This document shows positions 23,259-30,392 of a stretch of DNA of 32,526 nt, piece after piece; the stretch's first letter is position 1, and each line of letters begins with the position of its first letter. The translations under genes were made by a program, and so were the position numbers. Location: positions 1 through 32,526 of the forward strand of contig NZ_CALHVI010000003.1 in the NCBI RefSeq assembly GCF_938039215.1. The letters are read 5' to 3'. Source of the stretch: an uncultured Porphyromonas sp. (lineage in GTDB: Bacteria > Bacteroidota > Bacteroidia > Bacteroidales > Porphyromonadaceae). The notes under the pieces are model-generated. The model was not told where the DNA came from. It searched no databases and saw only the letters and a list, made by a program, of their open reading frames with translations.

Positions 23259-24374
23259 TTAGCGTCGGCGAGGAGGTGTCGTAGAGCCACCGCCTCCAGA
23301 GTTCTGCGAATTGTTCGTCTGCGAAGCACTGCGGTCATAGCTACGCTGAGGATAAGACTCATAGGTACGCTGGGGCTCCTGACGCATCTGCTGCTGACGG
23401 CGAGAATCGTCCCAGTAGCCTCTATTATCCTTATCGGTGGAGTACTGGTCGTAGGAGCGAGGAGGATTGGTGTAGCCTCCATCACGCACAGAGGAGTAAG
23501 CTGAGTAGCCTGAGCGGCGTGCCCCCGAGCGAGCGCCATGCGAATAGGGATTGTTGTAGTAGTGCTCCCTGTAGGCACGGGTAGCAGCTCCTGCTGCGTA
23601 GCCGTAGTAGTAGCCAGGATAGTAGTCGTAGTAGCTACCATATCCGTAGCCATAGTCCGAGCCGTAGTAGCCACCATAGTAGCCTCGGTAGTAGCCATAG
23701 TAGTAGGGATCATAGTAGCCCCCATACCAGCTACCGTAGTAGCGAGGATAGCCCCAGTAGGAGCCATAGCTATAGTAGGGATCGTACCACGAGCCCCAGC
23801 CCCAGCTAGCTCCCCAGCCCCAGCGGCTGCCCCAGTAGGGATCACGAGAGCCGACACGTACATACACATCGGGGCCCGAATAGCGGTAGTCCATATCCGA
23901 GTACCAGGGATCGGCATCGATATAGACACGGCGTGCCCCTTGGATGGTCATCGAGCCTCGGCCATAGAAGCGGTTGAGGCGAGAGGAGTAAGGTCCATAG
24001 ACCTCGGGGTCAGCATCCCCACGGTAGTCGCTAGAGCGCTGCTCCTTCAGGAGGCGACCCAGCTCAGCACGTGTCAGGGTGATGGTATCCTCGGGGAGCG
24101 TGAGATGTCCGTTGTAGGCATCGAGCTCACGATCCGCTTGCTTCTTCTTATAGTTAGCGATGAGCGCTGCCTGCTCCTTCTCCCAAGCTTCACGCTCGGC
24201 ACGTTCGGCAGCTCGGCGGAGCTCAGCCTTACGGCGCTCCTCCTTATCTATCTTACGCAGATCACTGCGACGATAGTAGGCATCATCGAGGTACTTATTA
24301 TCGTTCTGCCCGAGAGCAGCCGTACCCCATAGGAGACCTACTCCTATGAGGAGGAATAGCTTCATTGTCTTCAT
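23259..24374 (-). CDS. Secreted Tyr/Gly-rich low-complexity protein
   Basis: A 371-aa protein whose family I do not recognise. Residues 1-23 are a signal peptide (ending ALGQ). Residues about 38-85 are a highly charged Lys/Glu/Arg segment likely to be helical or coiled. Residues about 150-270 are dominated by Tyr, Gly, Ser and Trp in patterns such as YYGGYY, GYGYGSYYDYY and WGWGASWGWG. The C-terminal 100 residues are Arg/Ser/Gln-rich (QRTYESYPQRSYDRS) and end GGGGSTTPPRRR. The middle part resembles the compositional bias of adhesive, prion-like or amyloid-forming extracellular proteins; that is inference from composition. It has its own promoter and precedes an OmpP1-type porin. Nothing suggests a frameshift. 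Confidence 0.75.
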   Translation of the reverse strand: MKTMKLFLLIGVGLLWGTAALGQNDNKYLDDAYYRRSDLRKIDKEERRKAELRRAAERAEREAWEKEQAALIANYKKKQADRELDAYNGHLTLPEDTITLTRAELGRLLKEQRSSDYRGDADPEVYGPYSSRLNRFYGRGSMTIQGARRVYIDADPWYSDMDYRYSGPDVYVRVGSRDPYWGSRWGWGASWGWGSWYDPYYSYGSYWGYPRYYGSWYGGYYDPYYYGYYRGYYGGYYGSDYGYGYGSYYDYYPGYYYGYAAGAATRAYREHYYNNPYSHGARSGARRSGYSAYSSVRDGGYTNPPRSYDQYSTDKDNRGYWDDSRRQQQMRQEPQRTYESYPQRSYDRSASQTNNSQNSGGGGSTTPPRRR

Positions 24375-24492
24375 AAGTCCAGTAGCGTCTTTGTGATTTA
24401 GTCATTCAAGCGAGTGCCCCCTTGTCGGGGCTAGCTCCAGCGCCACTCTCTGAGGCGGGATAAGGGGAGCTAAGCTGGGGGCATAGTGGCGG

Positions 24493-24522
24493 TAAAGTTA
24501 CCCTTTCCTCCCTAAATACAAA
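24493..24522 (-). promoter_or_regulatory. Promoter of the Tyr/Gly-rich gene
   Basis: TTTG-N18-TAACTTTA on the minus strand (-7 at 24493-24500, one mismatch; -33 at 24519-24522). The 5' UTR of about 110 nt could close into a stem: GGGGGCA near its 5' end (24477-24483) is complementary to TGCCCCC at 24414-24420. Confidence 0.55.
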
Positions 24523-24666
24523 CAACTAGCCAAAGCGCTTAGTTGTGACACATTGTCTCGGGATCTTAGCATTTCGCCGTCAGGATGGCTTCACAAGGGT
24601 ACTCAAAGCAGTCATTCGTACAGCCTACTTAGGTTTCTCCCTAGGGCTGTAGGCGGAGGTATAGAT

Positions 24667-25185
24667 CTAGCTCGGCAGACTTCCCGAGGGAGGGAACTGA
24701 GAGGCAGCCTGCTCCGCACTTCCCGTCCCCGTCGTCAGCTCTTCGGAGAGCTGCCTAAGCGTACGATGGTAGTAGCTGATCGTCGAGGCTAGTGCACTCC
24801 TCATACGTAGTGCAAGGCGATCAATGGGCGTGCCCGACATGATGAAGGCCTCCACTGTGAAAACGACATCTCCTGCGTCATCGATATAAGCCTTGCCGAC
24901 CTTCTGGTCGTAGTTCGTCTTGTCGCAGGCAGCATGCAGGAGCGACACATCAGCCTCATCGAAGGCATCACGCTCGAAGCTAGCCATCGCCAGCAGGAAC
25001 TCAGGGTCATCCTCTCGGTAGCAGAAGTAGCAGTAGATACCTTCATCCTTGTACTCTATGCGGACCTCGGTATCACGTGTCGGGCGGAAGCCTTCCTTAG
25101 CGAGTGCTTCGAGGATCATCGGGAGTACAGAGGAGGGCACAAGAGCGGTACTTATCTTCTTCTTGAACTTATCAAAGAATGCCAT
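24667..25185 (-). CDS. Tandem paralogue copy 9: YbjN / T3S-chaperone-like small protein
   Basis: Last of nine tandem paralogues, numbered in transcription order, 172 aa. It shares the array pattern: MAFFDKFKKK at the N-terminus, a helix VLPMILEALAKEGF, a beta stretch ending YFCYREDDPEFLL, a second helix, GKAYIDDAGDVVFTVEAFI, a third helix with RLALRMRSALAS, and the tail FPPSGSLPS. The alpha-beta(3)-alpha-beta(2)-alpha order and the KAYIDxxGDxVF motif recall YbjN and type III secretion chaperone-like folds. That assignment is inferred from pattern, not from a search. No signal peptide. It has its own TATCTTTG box upstream (25255-25262). Confidence 0.8.
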   Translation of the reverse strand: MAFFDKFKKKISTALVPSSVLPMILEALAKEGFRPTRDTEVRIEYKDEGIYCYFCYREDDPEFLLAMASFERDAFDEADVSLLHAACDKTNYDQKVGKAYIDDAGDVVFTVEAFIMSGTPIDRLALRMRSALASTISYYHRTLRQLSEELTTGTGSAEQAASQFPPSGSLPS

Positions 25186-25254
25186 TGCTTTCTGTCAAAC
25201 AGATCTAATATCGTGGGTCTCTAAGGCTAGGGATAAGTTCCCTCACCTTCTATA

Positions 25255-25262
25255 CAAAGATA
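25255..25262 (-). promoter_or_regulatory. Promoter -7 box of copy 9
   Basis: TATCTTTG on the minus strand, preceded by the string CAAATGAAG that also precedes the box of copy 7 (26609-26616), with a close variant at copy 1 (30393-30400). No standard -33 TTG at 19 nt is visible. Confidence 0.6.
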
Positions 25263-25338
25263 CTTCATTTGCCCCACTCCCTCCCCGCACACCAGCGGGG
25301 CGAGCTCAGCGCCGGCAAGCGAGCCCTAAAAGAAATGC

Positions 25339-25388
25339 CCTCCCTCCTCCACGGTGAGCGCCGAAGCTCATACTGTAGAGAAGGGAGG
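25339..25388 (-). terminator. Hairpin 3' of copy 8
   Basis: CCTCCCT (25339-25345) pairs with AGGGAGG (25382-25388). On the minus strand it is followed by GCATTTCTTTTAG. It lies between the copy 8 stop and the copy 9 promoter, so it likely ends the copies 7-8 transcript. Confidence 0.6.
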
Positions 25389-25423
25389 ACACTTCTATCG
25401 GTATATCCTTATGGGAGCTAAGC

Positions 25424-25942
25424 CTAGCTTGGTAGACTCCCCGAAGGTGGGAGCTGGGAGGAGTCCGTCTTCGAGCTACCCGTCGCCTCCTCTTGCTCCT
25501 GCGTGATCTGCTTGAGGGTGCGATGGAAGCAGGCATCTACTGAGCTGAGCGCTTTACTCATTCTTAGGGCAAGACGACCAATAGACACTCCAGGGAAGAT
25601 AAACGCTTCTACAGCGAGGACGATATCGCCATCATCATCGAGGCAAACCTTACCCACCTTCTGCTCCAAGTCTGCTTGAACACAAGCCTTCAGCAGGAGT
25701 GCCTCATCGTAGCGCTCGTAGTCCTTCCTTTCGTAGAACGCTCGTACCATGAGGAACTCTGGGTCGTCCTCTCGGTAGAAGAAGCAACCAACAAGCCCAT
25801 CCACCTTATATATGATACGTGTCTCCTGACTACGCTTGGGGCGGTAGCCCTCACGAGCGAGCGCCTCAAAGATCGCTGGTAGTACGGAGGTGGGATCAAG
25901 AGCTGTATTTGTCTTCTTCGTGAACTTATCAAACAGGGCCAT
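25424..25942 (-). CDS. Tandem paralogue copy 8: YbjN / T3S-chaperone-like small protein
   Basis: A 172-aa member with MALFDKFTKK start, FFYREDDPEFLM, KVCLDDDGDIVLAVEAFI and tail LPPSGSLPS. The usual GKAY is changed to GKVC. It is among the closer relatives of copies 6 and 7 (shared KDYERYDEALLLKAC block), consistent with recent duplication. It is 81 nt behind copy 7 with no promoter box in the gap, so the two should share a transcript. Function unknown; the fold assignment is inferred. Confidence 0.8.
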   Translation of the reverse strand: MALFDKFTKKTNTALDPTSVLPAIFEALAREGYRPKRSQETRIIYKVDGLVGCFFYREDDPEFLMVRAFYERKDYERYDEALLLKACVQADLEQKVGKVCLDDDGDIVLAVEAFIFPGVSIGRLALRMSKALSSVDACFHRTLKQITQEQEEATGSSKTDSSQLPPSGSLPS

Positions 25943-26020
25943 CGCTTTCTGTCAAATGGATCTAATACTGCGGGGGGGCTGGAGATGCTCCTAATGGGGG
26001 AGTCTTGATAAGTACTGCAG

Positions 26021-26539
26021 CTAGCTGGGCAGGCTCCCCGAGGGTGGGAGCAGGGAGGCATCTTCCTTCGTGCCTGCCTTTCCCTCCTCTAGCTCCTCTG
26101 CGATCTGTTTGAGCGTACGATGGTAGTAGGTATCTATCATGACGAGGGTTTTATGCATCCTTAGGGCTAGACGATCAATAGGCACTCCATCCATGATAAA
26201 GGCCTCCACGGAGAAGACTATATCGCCATTATCCTTGAGATAAGCCTTGCCAACCTTTTGGATGAAGTCCGTCTGTGTACAAGCCTTCAGCAATAGCGAT
26301 TCATCATAGCGCTCGTAGTCCTTCCGACTGAAGGTCGTTCGTAGCAGCAGGAACTCTGGATCTTCTACACTATAGTAGAAGTAGCAGATAAGGTCATCCG
26401 CCTCGTACACGATGCGGATCTCCCTATCACGCTCGGGTCGGAAGCCCTCACGAGCGAGCACCTCCATGATCTGAGGAAGTACAGTGGAGGGATCAAGAGT
26501 GATATTTAGCTTCTTCGTGAACTTATCAAACAGGGCCAT
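26021..26539 (-). CDS. Tandem paralogue copy 7: YbjN / T3S-chaperone-like small protein
   Basis: A 172-aa member. The first 30 residues (MALFDKFTKKLNITLDPSTVLPQIMEVLAREGF) are nearly identical to copy 6, and the AFIMDGVPIDRLALRMHK block is the same in both, pointing to recent duplication or gene conversion. It differs in YYSVEDPEFLL and in KAYLKDNGDIVF, where the acidic turn has lost two Asp/Glu positions. Tail LPPSGSLPS present. It is first in the unit with copy 8, behind TACCTTTG (26609-26616). Confidence 0.8.
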   Translation of the reverse strand: MALFDKFTKKLNITLDPSTVLPQIMEVLAREGFRPERDREIRIVYEADDLICYFYYSVEDPEFLLLRTTFSRKDYERYDESLLLKACTQTDFIQKVGKAYLKDNGDIVFSVEAFIMDGVPIDRLALRMHKTLVMIDTYYHRTLKQIAEELEEGKAGTKEDASLLPPSGSLPS

Positions 26540-26608
26540 CGCTTGCTATCAATAGGATCTAATACTGCTGTGATCTGGGGCAAGGGACACAGCCTCTTGC
26601 CTCTTAGA

Positions 26609-26616
26609 CAAAGGTA
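26609..26616 (-). promoter_or_regulatory. Promoter -7 box of copies 7-8
   Basis: TACCTTTG on the minus strand, preceded by CAAATGAAG as at copy 9. The predicted start near 26602 leaves a UTR of about 60 nt. Confidence 0.6.
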
Positions 26617-26692
26617 CTTCATTTGCCTCACTACCTTCTGGCTCACCCGTGAGGACATCCTGATGCTTGTGAACGAGCTCTAGAGTAAGCTA

Positions 26693-26743
26693 CCCTCCTC
26701 CTCTATGGTGAGCACCGAAGGCGATAGCCAAGCGAAAGGAGGG
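26693..26743 (-). terminator. Hairpin 3' of copy 6
   Basis: CCCTCCT (26693-26699) pairs with AGGAGGG (26737-26743). It occupies the same position, between a gene end and the next promoter, as the hairpins after copies 1 and 8. The T-run is poor, so termination is less certain here. Confidence 0.4.
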
Positions 26744-26777
26744 AGCTCTCCGTGGTGCGTCTTAATAGGTACGACCT

Positions 26778-26831
26778 CTAGCTCGGTAGACTCCCCGAGG
26801 GAAGAAGCAGGGGAGGGAGCGTCTTCGAGCT
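26778..26831 (-). pseudogene. Out-of-frame relic of the copy 6 C-terminal tail
   Basis: Read in the +1 frame after the copy 6 stop, these 18 codons give SSKTLPPLLLPSGSLPS and a TAG. They align with the in-frame SSKTDSSQLPPSGSLPS end of copy 8. One extra base plus a TAA at 26845-26847 has therefore removed the tail from copy 6. Confidence 0.75.
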
Positions 26832-26844
26832 TCCTCGACTACAC

Positions 26845-27297
26845 TTATTGCTCCCCTGAGAGCTGCTTGAGCACACGATGATAGTACGCATCTATCGAGA
26901 GAAGGGCTTTATGCATCCTTAGGGCAAGACGATCGATAGGCACTCCGTCCATGATAAAGGCTTCCACGGAGAGGACGAGATCGCCATCCTCATCGAGGTA
27001 AGCCTTACCAACCTTCTGATTCAAGTCCGTCTGTGCACAAACCTGAAGCAGGAGCGCCTCACCATAGTGCTCGTAGTCCTTCCCATCGAAGGTCGCTCGT
27101 ACCAGTAGGAACTCTGGATCATCTTCGTAGTAGCAGAAGTAGCAGTAGAGCCCATCGACCTTGTACTTGACTCGCACCACCCGATCAATCTCGGGATGGA
27201 AGCCCTCACGAGTGAGCACCTCCATGATCTGAGGAAGTACAGTGGAGGGATCAAGAGTGATATTTGTCTTCTTCGTGAACTTATCAAAGAGTGCCAT
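26845..27297 (-). CDS. Tandem paralogue copy 6: tail lost by frameshift
   Basis: A 150-aa member starting at the ATG at 27297 (MALFDKFTKKTN); two upstream codons in frame begin with TTG and are not needed. It carries CYYEDDPEFLL, GKAYLDEDGDLVLSVEAFI and RLALRMHKALLS. It ends at SGEQ, just where copies 7 and 8 continue into the tail, and the lost tail is still readable in another frame at 26778-26831. The core is intact, so the protein may still function. No promoter of its own; it is probably last in the copies 2-6 transcript. Confidence 0.8.
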   Translation of the reverse strand: MALFDKFTKKTNITLDPSTVLPQIMEVLTREGFHPEIDRVVRVKYKVDGLYCYFCYYEDDPEFLLVRATFDGKDYEHYGEALLLQVCAQTDLNQKVGKAYLDEDGDLVLSVEAFIMDGVPIDRLALRMHKALLSIDAYYHRVLKQLSGEQ

Positions 27298-27385
27298 CGC
27301 CAAAGGTGAATTGAAGGAGTGATCATGGATCCTTGAGACGGGAAGAGAGTCCTCCCACCTCAGCAGGTTAAGGTAGGCCTCTCTC

Positions 27386-27847
27386 CTACTCTACCTTCGC
27401 CTCCTCAGCGAGACCTTGGAGGGTCTCATGGAAGAAGGCGACGGTCGAGGCCAGCGTCTTCCTCATATATAGGGTAAGAAGACTGATGGGTGTCCCCCAG
27501 GGGATGAAGTTCTCTACCGTGAAGGAGAGATCTCCCTGCTCGTCGATATAAGCCTTGCCCGCCTTCACACGGCCATTGGTCTTCACACAAGCTCGGAGTA
27601 GGAGTAGCTCATCATCCGTACCGAAGGCACCCCGTTCGAAGTCCACCTGCGCCATCAGGAAGTCGGGATCATCCTCGCGGTAGCAGAAGTAACAGAGGAT
27701 GCCTCCCTCATCATACTTAACTTGGGTATCACGCTCACGCACGGGGCGGAAGCCCGCCTCAGTGAGTGCCTCCATGACGGCAGGGAGTACCATAGAGGGA
27801 GCGGAGGCTGCACTCCCCTTCTTCTTAAACTTATCAAAGAATGACAT
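27386..27847 (-). CDS. Tandem paralogue copy 5: YbjN / T3S-chaperone-like small protein
   Basis: A 153-aa, tail-less member. MSFFDKFKKKGS start, VLPAVMEALTEAGF, CYREDDPDFLM, GKAYIDEQGDLSFTVENFI, then TLYMRKTLASTVAFFHETLQ and a short end AEEAKVE. It diverges from the others in the ISLLTLYM stretch, where most copies have IDRLALRM. It lies 54 nt behind copy 4 with no promoter. No relic of the nonapeptide tail is visible after its stop. Confidence 0.8.
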   Translation of the reverse strand: MSFFDKFKKKGSAASAPSMVLPAVMEALTEAGFRPVRERDTQVKYDEGGILCYFCYREDDPDFLMAQVDFERGAFGTDDELLLLRACVKTNGRVKAGKAYIDEQGDLSFTVENFIPWGTPISLLTLYMRKTLASTVAFFHETLQGLAEEAKVE

Positions 27848-27901
27848 AGCTTCTGAGTGATCGATTGTGATAGGAGAAAGCGTCTCCTTGAGGGAAGGGG
27901 G

Positions 27902-28420
27902 CTAGCTGGGCAGGCTGCCCGAGGGTGGGAGCAGTGTGGTGCTCGTGTCTGCGTCCCCCTTCGCTGCCTTTTGCGCCTCGGTGAGCTCTCTAAGCGTCCG
28001 ATGGAAGAAGGCGAGGGTCATCTCCAGAGCCTTGCACATGTGTAGAGTGAGGGGACCAAGAGGCGTGCCCGACAGGATAAAGGACTCCACCGTAAAGGTC
28101 ATCCCTCCCTCCTCGTCGATATAAGCCTTGCCCGCCTGCTGGATCGCATTCGTACGAGAGCAAACCTGATGAAGGAGGAGCTCATCGACATCTCTATAGC
28201 CATCACGCTTGAAGGAGGCTTGTGCGAGCAAGAACTCGGGATCATCCTCTCGATAGAAGAAGTAGCAGGGATTGCCCTTATTCTTATAGATGATACGCAT
28301 CTGGCCATCACGCTGAGGGCAGTAGCCTTCTTGAGCGAGGACCTCGAGGATCGTAGGAAGGACTGTGGAGGGAGTGAAGGTCGCTCCACCCCTCTTCAAG
28401 AACTTATCAAGGAAGGACAT
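27902..28420 (-). CDS. Tandem paralogue copy 4: YbjN / T3S-chaperone-like small protein
   Basis: A 172-aa member when started at the ATG at 28420 (MSFLDKFLKRGG), which aligns with every other copy. The frame is open to 28489, but that extension has no counterpart. It carries FYREDDPEFLL, GKAYIDEEGGMTFTVESFI, a variant LGPLTLHMCKALEM block, and the tail LPPSGSLPS. It is the only tail-bearing copy in the copies 2-6 unit. No signal peptide or membrane segment. Confidence 0.8.
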   Translation of the reverse strand: MSFLDKFLKRGGATFTPSTVLPTILEVLAQEGYCPQRDGQMRIIYKNKGNPCYFFYREDDPEFLLAQASFKRDGYRDVDELLLHQVCSRTNAIQQAGKAYIDEEGGMTFTVESFILSGTPLGPLTLHMCKALEMTLAFFHRTLRELTEAQKAAKGDADTSTTLLPPSGSLPS

Positions 28421-28557
28421 AGGTAATAGGTAATCAGATATACTTGTGTTGAATCTCAAAGCAAGGAGCAGCTTCTCTACGAGTGACACGACGGTAGGCA
28501 GTTGCCCGCCCCTCCGTCACCCGAGACCAAGGAGCAAGCATCTCGAGGCTCTTCCCC

Positions 28558-29016
28558 TTACTCCTCCTTATCTCCAGTAAGATCCCAGTAGGTGCGATGG
28601 AAGAAGGCCGTCGTCGCACCTAGCGCCTTCGCCATGTGTAGCGCAAGACGATCGATGGGGCTACCCGAGGGGATGAGGGCCTCCACGGTGAGCATTAGGT
28701 CTCCCTCCTCATCGATATAAGCCTTACCCGCCTTCTGGCTTGCATTCACCTTCGCACAGACTTGATGAAGTAGTAGTTCGCTACCAGCGGGGAAGGCTTC
28801 ACGCTGGAAGCAGACCTGTGCGAGCAGGAACTCAGGATCTCTTTCGCTGTAGCAGAAGTAGCAGTGGAGGCCGTCATCGTCATAGACTACACGGACATCG
28901 GTATCACGCTGAGCTTTGTATCCTGCTTGATTAAGCGTCTCGATAATCGTAGGAAGTACGGAGGAGGGAGCAAAAGTCTTATTCTCCTTCTTGGTGAACT
29001 TGTCGAAAAGTGACAT
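28558..29016 (-). CDS. Tandem paralogue copy 3: YbjN / T3S-chaperone-like small protein
   Basis: A 152-aa, tail-less member. MSLFDKFTKKEN start, VLPTIIETLNQAGY, CYSERDPEFLL, GKAYIDEEGDLMLTVEALI, RLALHMAKALGA and FFHRTYWDLTGDKEE end. The core motifs are intact. A degenerate promoter relic (TACCTCTATG, about 29082-29091) lies upstream, overlapping the region just past copy 2, so it is probably transcribed from the copy 2 promoter. Confidence 0.8.
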   Translation of the reverse strand: MSLFDKFTKKENKTFAPSSVLPTIIETLNQAGYKAQRDTDVRVVYDDDGLHCYFCYSERDPEFLLAQVCFQREAFPAGSELLLHQVCAKVNASQKAGKAYIDEEGDLMLTVEALIPSGSPIDRLALHMAKALGATTAFFHRTYWDLTGDKEE

Positions 29017-29099
29017 CGCTAGTAATTACTTGAATGGGTCATTATGGACTCTCGAGACTAGGGACGAGGATCCTCGTCCGCTACATAGAGGTATTTCAC

Positions 29100-29567
29100 T
29101 TAGTCTACTTCCGCTGGCTTCCTCCCTAAGAGCTCCTCGAGAATATAATAGAAGGAGGCTAGTGCCACCCCTAGAGCATGGCTCATATGTAGCGCAAGGG
29201 GAGCAAGGGGCATGCCTGCAAAAAGGAAGGTCTCTACGGCTACAACGACATCGCCCTCCTCATCGATATAAGCCTTGCTCACCTTCTGCTTGTGGCTCAG
29301 CTGAGCACAAGCCCGATGCAGGCTTCGGTCATCGGCCTCATCGAAGACACCCCGCTCGAAGGTAGCCTGCACGAGGAGGAAGTCAGGCTCTTCTTCGCTG
29401 TAGTAGAAGCAGCAGAGGATCTCTTCTTCCTCATAGACCACCCGCACCTCGGCATCACGCACGGGATGGTAGCCTTCCTCAGTGAGCGCCTCCATGATCT
29501 CTGGGAGTACGGAGGCGGGAGAGAAAGTCGTGCTGTCTTTCTTGAAGAGCTTGCTAAGGAGTGCCAT
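29100..29567 (-). CDS. Tandem paralogue copy 2: divergent YbjN / T3S-chaperone-like small protein
   Basis: A 155-aa, tail-less member and one of the most divergent copies. MALLSKLFKKDS replaces the usual FDKF; YYSEEEPDFLL and SKAYIDEEGDVVVAVETFL keep the core pattern. PLAPLALHMSHAL and FYYILEELLGRKPAEVD replace the usual FHRTLKQL end. It is first in the copies 2-6 unit, behind TACCTTTG (29637-29644). Confidence 0.8.
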   Translation of the reverse strand: MALLSKLFKKDSTTFSPASVLPEIMEALTEEGYHPVRDAEVRVVYEEEEILCCFYYSEEEPDFLLVQATFERGVFDEADDRSLHRACAQLSHKQKVSKAYIDEEGDVVVAVETFLFAGMPLAPLALHMSHALGVALASFYYILEELLGRKPAEVD

Positions 29568-29636
29568 TGCCCGAGGATAATCGAAGGAACGATAATGGAT
29601 GCTTGATGCGGGGAGTAGTGCTCTCCGCCCGCTCTA

Positions 29637-29644
29637 CAAAGGTA
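29637..29644 (-). promoter_or_regulatory. Promoter -7 box of copies 2-6
   Basis: TACCTTTG on the minus strand, about 70 nt before the copy 2 ATG and just after the copy 1 terminator. Unlike the copy 1, 7 and 9 boxes it is not preceded by the AAATGAAG string. Confidence 0.6.
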
Positions 29645-29714
29645 GCCTTTCTCCCCGTGGGTGGCGAGTGGGCTTGCGGGGAAGGCTCGTGACCTCCTCG
29701 GAGCACTAAAGGCA

Positions 29715-29774
29715 GTCGCCCTCCCTTCTCCAAGTCTGGTTGCGAAGTACCGTGCTGGGAGAAGGGAGGGCGAC
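29715..29774 (-). terminator. Hairpin 3' of copy 1
   Basis: A perfect 17-bp stem, GTCGCCCTCCCTTCTCC (29715-29731) with its complement at 29758-29774, and a 26-nt loop. On the minus strand it is followed by TGCCTTTAG. It separates copy 1 from the copy 2 promoter. Confidence 0.65.
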
Positions 29775-29804
29775 CATGGGGGATCCCCCTTGAGGGAAGA
29801 TCTC

Positions 29805-30323
29805 TTAGCTGGGCAGGCTACCTGAGGGAGGGAGCTGAGAGGCACTAGCGTCCGAGCCTCCGACACCCGAGCCTTGCCCCTCGGTGAGCTGCTTGAGGGT
29901 GCGATGGAAGAAGGCTACTGTCGAAGCCAGAGCATCGCTCATGCGCAGGGCAAGGCGATCGACGGGCGTACCTGGCATGAGGAAGGCCTCTACGGAGAAG
30001 ACGATATCTCCCTCCTCATCGATGTAGGCCTTGCTGACCTTCTGGTCGAAGTCCGTCATCGAGCAAGCCTTGTAGAGGTACGACTCATGGACATCATCGA
30101 AGGCAGCACGCTCGAAGGTGGCTCGTACCAGCAGGAACTCAGGATCATCCTCTCGGTAGTAGAAGCAGCAGTAGACACCTTCATTCTTATAGACGATGCG
30201 AATATCCTTGTCACGCTCGGGGCGGTAGCCTTCCTTGGCAAGCGCTTCGAGGACCTCTGGTAGTACGGACGAGGGGACTAGAGTAGAGTTGTTCTTCTTT
30301 GTAAACTTATCAAACAGTGCCAT
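29805..30323 (-). CDS. Tandem paralogue copy 1: YbjN / T3S-chaperone-like small protein
   Basis: First of nine tandem paralogues, 172 aa. MALFDKFTKKNN start, VLPEVLEALAKEGY, YYREDDPEFLL, SKAYIDEEGDIVFSVEAFL, RLALRMSDALAS, FFHRTLKQL and the tail LPPSGSLPS. It closely resembles copy 9 at the other end of the array (shared VPSSVLP, EALAKEG, DRLALRM). It has its own promoter box (30393-30400) and terminator, so it is probably monocistronic. Likely cytoplasmic. Role unknown: chaperone-like, immunity-like or regulatory functions are all possible. Confidence 0.8.
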   Translation of the reverse strand: MALFDKFTKKNNSTLVPSSVLPEVLEALAKEGYRPERDKDIRIVYKNEGVYCCFYYREDDPEFLLVRATFERAAFDDVHESYLYKACSMTDFDQKVSKAYIDEEGDIVFSVEAFLMPGTPVDRLALRMSDALASTVAFFHRTLKQLTEGQGSGVGGSDASASQLPPSGSLPS

Positions 30324-30392
30324 AGCTTTAAGTAATAGGATCGAGTGTCACTCGGCTGAGGGGGTAAGGGCTAGCTTCCCTCAGCTGGTGGA

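Noticed and set aside
23210..23929. Second minus-strand ORF (239 codons) within the Tyr/Gly-rich gene
   Set aside because: It is a frame-shifted reading of a low-complexity region, rich in Thr, Met and Ala, with no signal peptide and overlapping a better-supported gene.
23538..24332. Plus-strand ORF of 264 codons opposite the Tyr/Gly-rich gene
   Set aside because: The Val/Ile-rich translation results from reading Tyr and Gly codons backwards. No start context or similarity.
24667..30323. Toxin-immunity cassette reading of the paralogue array
   Set aside because: Tandem immunity genes were considered, but no toxin, T6SS or Rhs gene is in the window, so it is kept only as one possibility.
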